Source of the DNA: Limnomonas spitsbergensis | Lineage: Eukaryota; Chlorophyta; Chlorophyceae; Chlamydomonadales | NCBI GenBank assembly: GCA_037349105.1 | Contig: JAYJMM010000021.1 | Coordinates: 1,054,001 to 1,118,000 of the forward strand | Direction of reading: 5' to 3' | Length of the DNA stretch: 64,000 bases | Shown: one piece after another, positions 33,201-45,100 of the stretch | How positions within the stretch are numbered: position 1 is the stretch's first letter | Layout: each line of letters opens with the position of its first letter | Translations under genes and position numbers: made by a program | The notes under the pieces: model-generated | Databases searched by the model: none | What the model was told of the DNA's origin: nothing | The model's input: the letters and a program-made list of their open reading frames with translations, nothing else

Positions 33201-36200
33201 GCCAGGTCGGCGCGGTGCTTATTGTCCTCAGGCATCTCCTTGGTGGGGCACTTGAGCACCTCAGGAGCCTGTTCAGGTGACAGGGGGCAGGGACAGGTGC
33301 AGGCTGTGAACGCAAGCAGCTCCGCTGGGGCTTGATTGTGTGATATGAGGGACAGGGCTGGTCCGTGCAAGTGCACGCCATGAAACGAGGCACGAAGCAA
33401 GCTCCTGGGCTGGCTGGTTGCATGGAGTCTGGCTGGGTATGTGGCACGGGCCGCAGGCGCAGCTCAAGCAATGGCTGGGGGCAGCAGGATGTGGAGTCAA
33501 GGCCATACCAGACGCAGCTCTGTACATGGCCTGTTACATGCCCACATCAACTAATACACCCTTGGTATCAACAACACCCTAGAGTTACTCAAGCATCCAC
33601 GCACTAGCTCCCTTACAATTACACAACAACACCCTACAGTTACTCAAGCATCCACGCACTAGCTCCCTTACAATTACACAACAACACCCTACAGTTACTC
33701 AAGCATCCACGCACTAGCTCCCTTACAATTACACAACAACACCCTACAGTTACTCAAGCATCCACGCACTAGCTCCCTTACAATTACACAACAACACCCT
33801 ACAGTTACTCAAGCATCCACGCACGGACCCGCCTCCGCCCGTCCAACCTCCCGCCCCCCCCCCCCCCCGTCAAAACCTCCCGCCTCCCACCATGTAGTCC
33901 AGTGTGCCTGCCCGGGTCACGGATCGCTCCTCTCTGAGGTTCAAGCACAGCCCAAAGTCAGCCAGCTTGAGCGTCATCTCTGGCCCACTGAACAAAATGT
34001 TCTCAAGCTGCAGGGAGGCAGGCAGGCAGGCAGATACAAATTCAATCGAGCCACAGGCAGGGAGGAAGGTAAATTTCAATCAAGCTGCGGGCAGAAATGA
34101 ACGATTCAATCAAGCCGCAGGTAGGGAGGAAGGTAGGAAGGTAAATTTCAATCAAGCTGTACAGGGAGGCAGGTATATTTTAAGCAAGCCGCAGGCAGGG
34201 AGGAAGGTAAATTCGAATCAAGCTGCATGCAAGCAGGGCGCTGAAAAACAATCAAGCTGCAAGCAGGTAAAAATCCAATCAAGCTGCAGAGGCAGGCAGG
34301 GAAGTATATAGCGTTGTCAAGCTTTGGGCATGCAAGTTGAAACGTATCAGCAGCCACCGCCATGTGATATAACAAGGAGAAAAAAGAGAAGACGGCAAAG
34401 GCTAAATGGTGATATCCATCAGATATACAGCAAAGGTCCCCTGGGGGGTGAGCATGTAGAGAGGTGGTACAGCAGGCGAGTCTCAAACATTTACTGACCT
34501 TGATATCTCTGGCGGGAGGAAGGGGCGAACGGCAGGGCACATGCAGAGGGGCAGGAGCAGGGGGGGACATCAGAATGGTTATATTCGCCAAAAAAATCAC
34601 ATGGTTGCATAAAACACCTCTTCCGATACGGAGCTCTTGCCAAAGGTCATACATCGACATGATGGTTTTCGAGGCAGCAACACGAGGCGGGAACAATCAC
34701 CCAAACAGCCCAACATACAGTGGCATTCCTCAGACCCTCAGTTTGCAATGACCTGAAGTACAGGTGACGGAAGTATGATTGAAGTGTGAATACATGCAGT
34801 GATCTCATGTTACAGTCAGGGCAGCACCAGCAGAGGCCTTGTTGCAGAATCTCTGCAGGAGATCCTACACTGTCCCCATCACAGTACTCGACTAGTCTGC
34901 TCCCATTCATCTAAACATTCTTGTTTGCCCTCATGTCAATGTTCTCCCTCATGTCAACTCCCCAGGACTCAAATTCAGACTTGAGCTCCAGCTCTAACGC
35001 ACCCAAGCAACACGCAGCTTCCCTCCTGGTGTGCAAACTGTCCGAGATCATAAGGTGACCGACGTGGAGCCCAGCAGTTCGAAAATATAACAGCGCTGGT
35101 TAGGCCCCCCTTGAGGCCCATGGTCTGCACCTACCTGTGGATTATGAACTTGCTGTGCAGGTACGACATAGCCTTGAGCATGGGCTGCACCACAAGCAAT
35201 GCAGTGGTGCGCTCCGACAGCCGCGCACCACTCTTGATCAGCAGCTGCAGCAAGTCCCCCCCGTCTGCATACTCTTGGACCAGCACAACACCATCCGACT
35301 GCCAAGGGGGGCATGGGTAGCAGTGCTCATTTTAACACGCTTCAGGAAAAATACCTCAGCTACATCAGAGCATACAGCCAAGGGGGCCAGGTGCGCCAGG
35401 CCCTGCTGTTCATGGTAGGCCCCACCGGCCGCTGGTCAGTCAAGGGTCAGTCCTCTTCTCCCCGGCGGTCACCGCCCAGCAGCCTGCCAAAGGTGGTCTG
35501 GCGTGAACTAAAATAGACACTGATTGACAAGAAGGAGTGCTTCCACACAAGGCACCAGTGAAACTCGACTCAACACAAGGAAAAGTGAGACTTCACTCAT
35601 ACTATTCATACTTTGGGTAATCATACTTTTCACATGGCAGGCCACACGAGCGGTCCTGCAGAGCCTCACCCATCATGCACAATCTCCTAAAATTGCTCCG
35701 GCCGTATGTTATAACTGAGATTTTCCAGGGCAATCCTAAGCCCAAAAGGCGCATGCACTCACTGCCCCCCCCCTCCCTCATGTCGCCTGTCTACCTGCTT
35801 GAATGCCGCGTACATCTTGACGATGTTCGGGTGTGACATCTTTGCGTGCAGCCGCGCCTCCCTGAGCAGCTGGTGCCTGCTGATCTCGTGCAGCAGATCC
35901 GGGTGGTAGATCTTGAGCACCACTTTCAGCTTTGACAGTCTGCATTTTGTTCAACCAGGGAGGGTGGCAAGCAGGAGGAGTCACAAGGGTGCTTGCGGCT
36001 ACGACGCAACCTGCGGCAGGCCGTCCTGTGGCCGCCAAAGGCCTGATGCGGACCAAACCTTGACGGGCCCACTGACACAGGCCCAAGGAGCATGACTTGC
36101 TGCGAGTGGGGCCTCTCGAAGGTGGCCTAAAATTCAGCGACATCTCCGCGAATGGCCGCCATTGCTTGGTGCAGCAGGTTATGCTGCTTGGGCCTCAGAC

Positions 36201-37250
36201 TGAAGGCCGATCAAATTGTGTCCCTATGGGCCCAAGAGTTGCTGCCCAGTAAGTTTGCCTTCCTGCCAAAGGAAGTCTGCTGGACACAAAAAGAAATACT
36301 GCATTGCTGAGCCCTGGGGCCAGGGAGAGAGCCCGTGGGCCAGGGAACGCCTGTGGGTGTCCCCGTGCTGCCGCCCCCGCAGCCCCGCTACCCCAAACTC
36401 ACCTGCACTGTGCGCGGTACACTGATGACGCGTAGCCGTCATGGACCTTCTCCAAGTGTGCATAGTCCTCGATGCACCACACCGGGCGGTCCATCCCTGT
36501 GGGGAGGTCCTCTGCCTGTGCCAGGAGGTTGCTCCCCGCTGTCACGCCTTGGGCCTGGCTCACCCTCAGGAGGGCCACGTTGCGCGATACCGTAATGACG
36601 TTGTTTGTGTTTGCTGCGATGCTCTGGCCACCCTGCTCAGCTATGATGACCCTGGGTTGCTGCTGGTGCTGCCGGAAGGCCCCTTGGAGGTTTATGTTCT
36701 TGGCACCACGGTTGCGCTCCACCTGGGCCGACATGCGGTCAGGTTGAGGAAGGCTACTTCGCTCTGCCTCCTCCGTCGCTTGCTCCGAGTCCCGGCTCCG
36801 ACTGAGGTTGGACAAGAAGCTCCGGAGGGTCCGCGTTAATGTCGCGAGCTTGCCAGGGGCTGGCAATTGGGCTGGCTCTTGAGCCGCAAGGTTGACTGTG
36901 ACAGGTTGAGCCTGGACTGGCTCCGGGTTGACTTCGTGTAGTAGGGATGCGTCGTCGTCATGGTCATAGTCCGCGGAGTCAATTTGCACCCCGGGGACGG
37001 CTCGGGCTCGGGAGTTCCTGTTGCTTATGCTGTGCACTAGGGTCGTTGTCGGCACGGCCCTCTGCCTGCCGTCAGCGTCTATCGATGAAAATAACTTAGC
37101 AAAGCCTCTGATCTTGGTCGTTAGCCAGGACTTGCCCCCGGCCGTAGGGGCCGAGAAAGACTTGCTCAGAGTCCGGTTGAGGGCATGCTCTTCACTGAGT
37201 TTTGCCAGATCATTATCTGCGCTGTTTCTCTGTGGATTACGCCTGGCCAT
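30275..37250 (-). CDS. Serine/threonine protein kinase, N-terminally placed domain with long tails
   Basis: Minus-strand exons 37250-36403, 35939-35795, 35298-35135, 34508-34499, 34007-33891, 33268-33184, 32920-32851, 32553-32400, 31854-31214, 30796-30695 and 30401-30275 join in frame to 820 aa ending in TGA. Residues 1-260 are basic, Ser-rich and probably disordered. The kinase domain covers about 262-530. The glycine loop is degenerate (VHDGYASSVYRA). The lysine is in KVVLKIY (K292) and the helix-C glutamate in LLREARLHAKM. The catalytic loop is HRDIKLEN (385-392), followed by DFG (406-408), GTLDYMAPEV and VDIWALGVL. RRHKEETEQLIM and SHLRPSAWQLLRFRWI close the domain. The tail (531-820) is rich in Ser, Pro and Lys/Arg and ends in an acidic stretch. 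GTLDYMAPE and the lobe layout resemble Aurora-like kinases, but I do not assign a subfamily. Exon 4 is only 10 nt. Confidence 0.93.
31070..31190 (+). mobile_element. hAT-like MITE remnant in a kinase intron
   Basis: Blocks gattggggccaaac, ggccagaggccatcaggcagc and aatgtagctgaac. Truncated. Confidence 0.45.
32005..32230. repeat. Degenerate tandem repeat, about 65-bp unit, kinase intron
   Basis: Three to four diverged copies of 'ctctgtact...ccctacc...tacaagaggt...cctgaggca'. The recurring 'cctccctgaggcac' resembles the plus-strand image of the acceptor of the kinase exon at 32553. Confidence 0.6.
33560..33825. repeat. 55-bp tandem repeat, about 4.8 copies, kinase intron
   Basis: Near-identical copies of a unit containing acaacaccctacagttactc and gcatccacgcactagctccc. 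Period 55 bp (33602, 33657 and so on). Confidence 0.92.
34015..34310. repeat. Degenerate GGCAGGGAGGAAGGTAAATT repeat, kinase intron
   Basis: Irregular copies of 'caatcaagctgc(a/g)ggcagggaggaaggtaaatt' just upstream (minus-strand sense) of kinase exon 5. Confidence 0.7.
34499..34508 (-). other. 10-nt microexon of the kinase gene
   Basis: Reads AGATATCAAG on the minus strand, between acceptor cgccag and donor gtcagt. It completes the split arginine of HR and adds D-I-K, the core of the catalytic loop. The neighbouring exons end in CAC AG and begin CTT GAG AAC, and only this insertion restores HRDIKLEN and the frame. Confidence 0.88.
35395..35520 (-). mobile_element. hAT-like MITE copy in a kinase intron
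   Basis: Reverse-oriented family core: gccaggccctgctgttc, ggtcagtcaagggtcagtcc and ctgccaaaggtggtctggcg. Ends are approximate. Confidence 0.5.
35990..36142 (+). mobile_element. hAT-like MITE copy in kinase intron 1
   Basis: Contains aaaggcctgatgcggaccaaaccttgac, agcatgacttgctgcgagtg and ctcgaaggtggcctaaaattcagcg. Ends are approximate. Confidence 0.5.
36165..36303 (-). mobile_element. hAT-like MITE copy in kinase intron 1
   Basis: Second copy close to the previous one, in opposite orientation: gcagcaggttatgctgcttgg, aaggccgatcaaattgtgtcc, and the end acacaaaaagaaatactg resembling the family terminus. Confidence 0.5.
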
Positions 37251-39172
37251 GTCTTATGTCAATTGAGCACTCCTCGATTGTACCATCCCTAGGAGGAGCA
37301 CCACATTTGCGTACAGTGAATTTCCTTTATGTGTTGCAATCAAATTGCTGAATAGAGCGCAAGAAGGCAGGCGCTGAAACCGAAAGTCTGTGTACGATAC
37401 ACGTCCCCTAGTCACACTTTGACACCCCTCGAGATTTTTCTCAAGATTTCACCAATGGGACCAGGGGAAGTACAACCAGGGGGTACAAATGCAAAATTTG
37501 CGTTACAAAATTGGAAATAGAAGCAGGCTAGTCGATATGACGTCGCGACCGGTGGCCTCGACAGGCCTTTGAATCAGGTTATATTGTCATCAACGGCTCG
37601 CTCAACGGCCTAAGATTCTTGCCATCATGCCGCGGCAGGATGTCACCGCTGCATACCTGGACACACCTGCACTACATAGATACAGACAGCATACGGCAAT
37701 TTATGATGGAGAAGCGCTACTAATGGGCACAACAGCTCAATACCGGTAGTTGACATACAGGGTGTTTGTCACCAACCGTCGAGTCAGTGCTCAACTTGCC
37801 ACTGGCATCTCCGGTGGTTGGGGGTGCCACCCGTCAGAGGCTACCGGTATCCGTGGTTGCTATTTTAATGCAGTGTTCATTCGCCATTCGACTGTGTGCA
37901 ACCCGAAATATATCCTTCCGTTAACCTTCTATGAAATATTATGCAGACAGAAACTTGACAGAACAGAGCTTCATCCTGAGGGGGGGTCATCTTGAAAATT
38001 GTTGCAGGGCTGGGTGCAGCTGAGTGTGTAAATGCCATCATACCTCTGGGCCCAGGTATGACCAGCTGCCGCCCTGCTGGAAAAGGCCCGGCCACGTGGG
38101 CGCCCAACTGACTGGTTGGGAGCAAGCTATAGACAAGGGGGGAGAAAGAAATAGAGGGAGACAAAGGAGAAAGATAGTATGCCCCCACAGAACAAAAAAG
38201 GAAAGGCAGGCCGAAGATTCACCAGCCTCTCTAGAGTTTAGAACACGCAAATCATAAGGACAAGAGTGCAGAATGTAAAAGAGTACCAGACGAGGAATGT
38301 CACTAGCCATGCACGCTGGGCAAGCCACGTGGGAGTACCAAGGTGTTTTGAAGAATTTCATTTCCTGTCTGGCCTTTCCCTTAGTTATTTTGTCTTTCCC
38401 TCTATTGTCTCTCTTTACTTAATTCTACTAACCAGACAGGGAGGCCCACGAGGCTGATCTTTTTTAGTAGGACTTAAGGTGGAACATTATGAGCGTGGGG
38501 ATGACATTCAGCTAAGGATAGTGCACACTCGCTGGGCCCTGCTTAACACTCGACCGCTTCGGGGCTAGTAGGGAGTGGGCAAGCTAATTTTCAGCTACCA
38601 TGCAAAGCGCCACAGACAGACTGCCTTCTATGTGAGGGGACAGCAATTGCAAGCATGCAGTTGAACAAGCCAGTGAGCCGTCAGTGAGTGACTATGCATG
38701 AGCCGCTTTTCTGTGCTTTGGACAGCATGCATTTTGTTGGGCATGGATCGACGGCTGCAATCAAGGCACAGATGGGAACTTATCAGAACAAACGGGTAGC
38801 CAGCATGCTATAGAATGGGATCAGAGATTGAAGGGAACTCAAACTTATAAGTTACCAGGGTATGATAATTTGCTCACAATTAAGATACTGGTATTGGAGT
38901 GGTCCATATCGGCCGCTCAATAGAGCTGCCATGCTGGGATACCTCAGACAACATGTTAACTAGTTTTTACCCCCTTTTAAGATACAACAACATCACAGCC
39001 ACTAACCAATCACAACGAAGGTCAGATCTCCTCTCTATGCGAGCTCAAGCATGGTAGCCCAATCCGGCTGAATCTGTGCCGTATCGTGCCGTATCCTGGC
39101 ACTTTGGTAGTACAATCCGGCTGAACCTGTGCCGTATTGCGCAGTATCATGCCGTATCGTGCTACCATGAGC
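37251..39172. other. Intergenic region between kinase 5' end and PRMT3 3' end
   Basis: Should hold the kinase promoter and the PRMT3 3' UTR. About 38030-38640 carries family-B repeat blocks (acctctgggcccaggtatg; ggccacgtgggcgcccaactg; cgctgggccctgcttaacac; ctagtagggagtgggcaagc). Near 39050-39170, 'aatccggctgaa(t/c)ctgtgccgtat' is duplicated. No gene is seen. Confidence 0.55.
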
Positions 39173-42100
39173 TCAAGACCCCAATACGCCCATGGAGTAC
39201 AAGGTTGTATGCTGGATGACCCGTCCGTCGCTGAGCTGTGCCTTGTACTCTAAGCTGATGTCCAAGAAGCGATGCTTGTGCTTGTTGCGCACCATGCTGA
39301 TGCGCCCGCTCAGGACACTAGCAGAAGCTGTGGGTTCGTCCGGCCCTGACACCGCTGCCGAGGGATCCTGATGGGAACAATGGGAGCAAGATGGGAGCAC
39401 AATGCATCAGCTGGGAGCAAGATGGGGCAAGATGGGAGCAAGATGGGGGCAATGGGAGCAAGATGGGAGCAAGATGGGAGCAAGATGGGAGCAACCAATG
39501 CTTCGTAGGAGCAAATCGCATCAGCTGGTGGCAAGACACTGCTGTTGAGGGATACTGAAGGGAGCAATGGGGCAAGATAAGAACAAGATGGGAGCAAAAA
39601 CATCAGAAGGTCAGAGCTGAACAGGATTGCCAACACACTAATACCCGGTGACAGAATGACACACTCACAAGGGAATGCCAAGTTCCGTCATGTCCCCAAG
39701 TGTATTCTCGCACCTGTTGGGACCCCCCGGTCGAGGCCGGAGCCATCATGACGGACTCTTGGAGCACCAGCACAGTCTGGGACCAATGGGTGGACGGTGC
39801 ACGCACTCCAGTGGACAGCCTGACCGGCGCCTCCTTGCAGTGCCTCGCGGAGAAGTCCGTGTCGAACCACAGCACGACTGCGTGGCACTCCCGGGCGGAT
39901 GCGGACACTGAGGTCAGAAGGAACTCGGCGCTGAAGTCTTGGTCATCTGCCTTCATTGTACATAGATCCAGCTCCTGTTCAAATCCAGAATATGCAAATG
40001 CCTCGTTTCGCATTTTTGAAATTTACGAAAGTGACATTTATGCAAAGGAAGGAAAGATATTATTCATGGGTCAGGGGGCAGCGAAGGCGTGGGCACAACC
40101 GACACACACTGATCGCATGCTATTTGCTTCATCTGTGGGCTGTCTCATGATCCGGGAAACATGCAGGTTGGCAGTCACGCCTCCAAGGGTTAGAGGATTC
40201 ACAATTCCGGGTGGAGTGCAATCCAACACTAGCACATACTGTCCTATGATTCATGTCAGGCTTTAGCCCACCCACCTTGACTCGCACATCGCCCGTGATG
40301 ATGTCTGCAGCCTGGACGACATGCACATTCGCATTCTTCATCTCCCCCAACCGAACCTCTGCTGCGATGGGAGCCATGTTGAAGCCGTAGACATCCTGTT
40401 GACGAGGGGCACGAGGGCGGGGATAAAAACAGCAAGAAAGAAGAAGACATGCGGTCACATCAGACTAACCTGCCATGCTAGGGAGGCAGAGCAGGAAGCC
40501 CATGAGGCGATGTGGCATCAGTGCCTCTAAGAAACAAGATGCGTAGATGGACCAAGTGCCTGTGTACTACTTTGGGATCATCCTGAGGGATCAGAGCTGT
40601 TTTGGACTGCAGGAGATTTGGCAGCAGGTGCTTCCCTGCTCAACGTAAGGCAGCCACTTCCCAGGCAGGAGGCTCGACACACGTAACTGCCACAGGGAGA
40701 GAGGCCGTCTATCTACAGCCAGCAGCTTAAATGCTGGGGGTCGTCAGTGTGATCCTGACCAGAGACCACCCTAGTTAGGGGTATCCACTCAACCCAGTTG
40801 GCCAGAGATGTAATTTGTGCAACCCAGGTCTACTCCTAGATCCAATCCTGGAACACAGTGCATGTTCACGCCCAGCTCCCGCCTGAAATACACAAGCAAC
40901 CAGCAGCACCACACTCTAGCCTGCCCAGACCAAGCCTCTGGTAGCACAAGTCTCTGTCCAGCACCACACTCAAGCCTCCCTGGACCCAAGTCGTACCCCC
41001 CTAACTTTCTGGACACTTGGCGACCCCTTACCTTCGGAGACACATGTTACCCCCTACCTTCCCGGACACAAGTCCCTCCTCCCAACCTTCCCCGACACAA
41101 GTCCTACCCCCTACCTTCCAGAAGTGAACATCGGTTGCAGCCGCATCAGCCCCTGCAATGTAGATTGTTGCAATGTCTGGCAGCATCGCCCCACCCGGCC
41201 GCAGGAAGCGGTCCCGCGCTTGCAGCACCGTATCTAGCATAGTCTCGAAAAGGAGCGCATACCCCATCCATTCACTGACCAGCACATCCACCTGGGGTGC
41301 AGGAAAGGGTGGCTGCAGGTGTTAATGGGTCGGCAAGTTCAGGGTTCAGGGTTCAGGGTTCAGGGTTAAGAACGGACATCATGTCCATGCTGCAAGCAGG
41401 AACAGCAAAGAGGCCTAAAAGGGCTCGACATATGGGCATGCCAAACTTAAAGAGACCGGAGGAAAGGTCCATGCCGAATGCACTTGACCGGAAAAAATGA
41501 AGTGCATGCGGCAAGGAGCCTGATGATAGGAAACAGAAGCTGGCATCAGGCATGACATGAGAACAGGTAATCACAAAAAAACAAGCCCAGCGCAGGAGTA
41601 CATAACAACTGCACACGGGGGCCGTAGCTGGCTGCTAGCTCAAGATTATCCTACGAATGGAAACCAACCTTTTCCACCGGCAAGCCCTCAAGCTCTTCCA
41701 GCTTGCCATGCAGGACTGTCATTGGACCGCCGTCCTCCACGCTGTACCCATTGCTCTTTGCCACCTGAGGAGGACAGGGACACGGGGGGAGAGAGATGGT
41801 TCGCAATTTGTACCTCGAGCACATATTGGCAGAAAAATAAACAAGGGCAGATACGAGATTCAGAAGCTCGATAGGGGGGTGGGGGCAGAGTCTATGAAAC
41901 AAAAGTTGAGCGGGTAAAGCCTCCATGAAGTTTTGGAGGCTTCACCCGCTCAACCCCTTCAGTGTGTGTGTGACCTTGTTAAGGGTATGCTGGCATGAGA
42001 GGCCCTCCTTGTGGTCGTTGGACGTGTCACAACGCCACCAACCACCAGATCCCCGCAGCACTTCCACAAGATACCGCCTCATGCCAAAACGCTATGACAT

Positions 42101-45100
42101 GTCATCGCAACCAACGGGGAAAATAAAACGAATCTAACCTGGTTTTACAGGCCCACAAAACAGCATCCACAATCCTAGAATCCGTGGTTGCCCTGGCCCT
42201 AGGTCATCCACGCGTCAGGGGGCACACAATGACACAGTTCTTCCTCTCGGGCTCTCATGGCTCGTGCCAGGAGGGTATACAGCTCCAACTAGGCAGGCGT
42301 TCCTCGCAAAAGGCTTCACCTTTCAGCATCTTTCTCTCTTGCTCCCTCAGGGCTCACCTGGCGGGCAAAGCCGGCCATGCGCTCGTTGCCCTCCACAGCT
42401 ACGACACAGGAGGCGCCTGCTCGGCACGCAAACAGGGACAAGATCCCCGTGCCGCATCCCACATCCAGGACTGCCTTCCCTTGGATCAGACTGGGGTTGC
42501 ACTCAAGTGCACGCTGGTACGCTTCGGTGCGAGGCTACGTGGGCAGAAGCAGGGATGGGGGCTCAGAAACTCGTGCGAGGTCAGGACCGTGTTGGAAAGC
42601 GTGCTTAACGTGTACGATAAGCTATTGAATTAGACAAAAAACTTATTGTAAAACATCCTTCAGCCTCCACAAAGCCTAATAACCAAGTATTATATAGACT
42701 AGGTAGGTTCTTAGCATTATTATAAGGAATAAGACAAGTGCAAGATTTTGCATGGTCGGCACCGCCCATGCAAAATCTTGTGCAAGATTTTGCACGGTCG
42801 GCACCGTCCATGCAGGAAAAGGGTTTTTTGACGCGTGACGACACTTAGTGAAGGCGCAGGTTTTGTAACCCTTCGAGCGCAATTTGGGTCCCAGAAGGTA
42901 GAGGCGCTTCCACGCTTTAGAGAAACAGCGGGATAGCCCGGGAGCCCAGAGGGCCCCTGGGCTATCCCGCTGTTTCTCTAAAGCGCGCTGCGTCTTTAAA
43001 GGGTAGAAGAAGCGGAGCCCCCCTTTTGGGGGGGGAACCCCGGGGTCACTCCACCTTTGGTGGAGCAGCCAATACTATTCTCTTAAGACGTGAAGCGGAT
43101 TACCGTCCTGGGACCCAAACTTAATTCTTGGGGCCGAGGCGGGCCTCTTAGGGCAGGTCGGTATTAACCCAAATTGGACCCCCAGACGGTGAGGGGGCAC
43201 AAATTAAGGTCTTGGGGGTTTAAAATAGGGGAGATAGATATATAATAATAATTAAAAAGAACCTCTGTTCGAAGACCGCTCGAAGATTGGCTTGGAAGCA
43301 GCCACTCTATAATGAAAGCGTAGCAGCTCACGAGCTTAGAAGAGAGTTTTGCCAAATGTCCGGGATCATACTTTAACTATTTAGCTTCTTCTTTATGTTC
43401 TGTTACGTTTCTGAATTTTTAGCGCTTCTACCGTCTGGGACCCAAATTTTATTCGACGGGTAACCCGGGGTCTCCTCCACCAAAGGTGGAGTGACCCCGG
43501 GGTTCCCTCAGGGCACCACAGCAATTCCGATGATTCAGAAGCAAGACGTGTACCGGATTTAATTCTTGGAGCTACGCCTCTAACATCTGGGACCCTAATT
43601 GTGACGCACCACGCTTAAGAGAATCATCGGGATTACTCAGGTGCCCAGAGGGCACTCAAGCAGGGTAATCCCGATGTCACGTCTTTAAAGAGGCCCGCCA
43701 TCGTAGGTCTCGTGACGCGCACCCCGCGCTTTTTGGAATCATCAGAATTACTGTGGTGCCCTCAGGGCCCTCAGGGCACCACAGCAATTCCGATGATTCT
43801 AAAAAGCGCGTACCGTCGGGGACCCAAATTTAATTCGAGGGGGTTACCCGGGGGCTCCCCTGCTGCACCAAAGGTAGAGGGACCCCGGGGGTCCCTGCTC
43901 CTCACAGTAGGTGAGGGCAGGGCGGTATTCACCCCTCGCACTAAATTTGGGTCCCAGATGGTAAGGGTGCTTCGCACTTTAGAGAATCATCGGAATTGCT
44001 CAGGTGCCCTCTGGGCATCCGAGGCACGCCTCGGCCCTCCACCGTAGGTGTGGGAGCCGCGGCGTACCTCCTCGAGCACCAAGCACACAATTAGGGTCCC
44101 AAACGGTAAGAGCTACGCTTCCACCATCTGCTACCCAATTTGACCTCTTGCAGCCGCTTTAACCAAAGCGTATTTGGCTACCTTGTCTGCAACTACCCTG
44201 GGGAAACCTATGGCTCCCTGTTCCGTTGAACTCAAAGCCGCACATGCTACTGTTGTTTGCGCCGGGGAACCCCCTGCTTTCGGAGGGGCACCCAAGGTCG
44301 CGGTGTCTGAGGGTCTAAAAGTAAAAAAAAAGCGCACAAAGCCACTATATCCGCGGCACTAAAAGGGATCCCAAGGGGCCCAGTTTCTGAGGTTTTGTAA
44401 CCCTTCCAGCGGCCCGCCCGGTACAGTAGCTAATAGAACCGTGGCGGATCCCGCTTCTGCGTCTTTAAAGAGGCCCGCCTGCGGCCCTCCACCGTAGGTG
44501 GAGAAGCCGCGGCGCACCTCCTCGAGCTCAATTTGAGCCCCAGACGGTAAGGGCGTAGCCTCTACCGTCTGGGTACTCAAATTGACCTGTTGGAGTTGGA
44601 GGGATCCCGTGGCCCCTACAGGGAGCTCCGCTTCTTCTCCAACTCCAAATTTAATTCTTGGGGCCCCATACCGTCTGGGACCCTAATTGTGACGCACCAC
44701 GCTTTAGAGAATCATAGGGATTACTCAGGTGCCCAGAGGGCACTCGAGTAATCCCGATTATTCTCTTAAGCGCTAAGCGGGATCCGCCACGGTACGCTGA
44801 TTGTCCGGGCGGGCTGCTTCGCACTTTAGAGCTCGCGGAGGTTACGCCGCGGCTCCTCCACCGAAGGTGGAGGACCGAGGCGGGCCCTCTCACACAAGTG
44901 TCTAAAAAAAAGGAGCGGCCCGCCCTATGCGTCTTTAGAGAATTGGCGGGGCAAAGTAGACCCTTTAGGGTCGACCCTTTAGGGTGTACTTTGCCCCGCC
45001 AATTCTCTAAAGACGCAAAGAGCGCAATTTGGATCCCAGACGGTAACACCAGATGGTACCAAAAAAGCTCCTCCACATAGTGGAGGGACCCCAAAAATAC

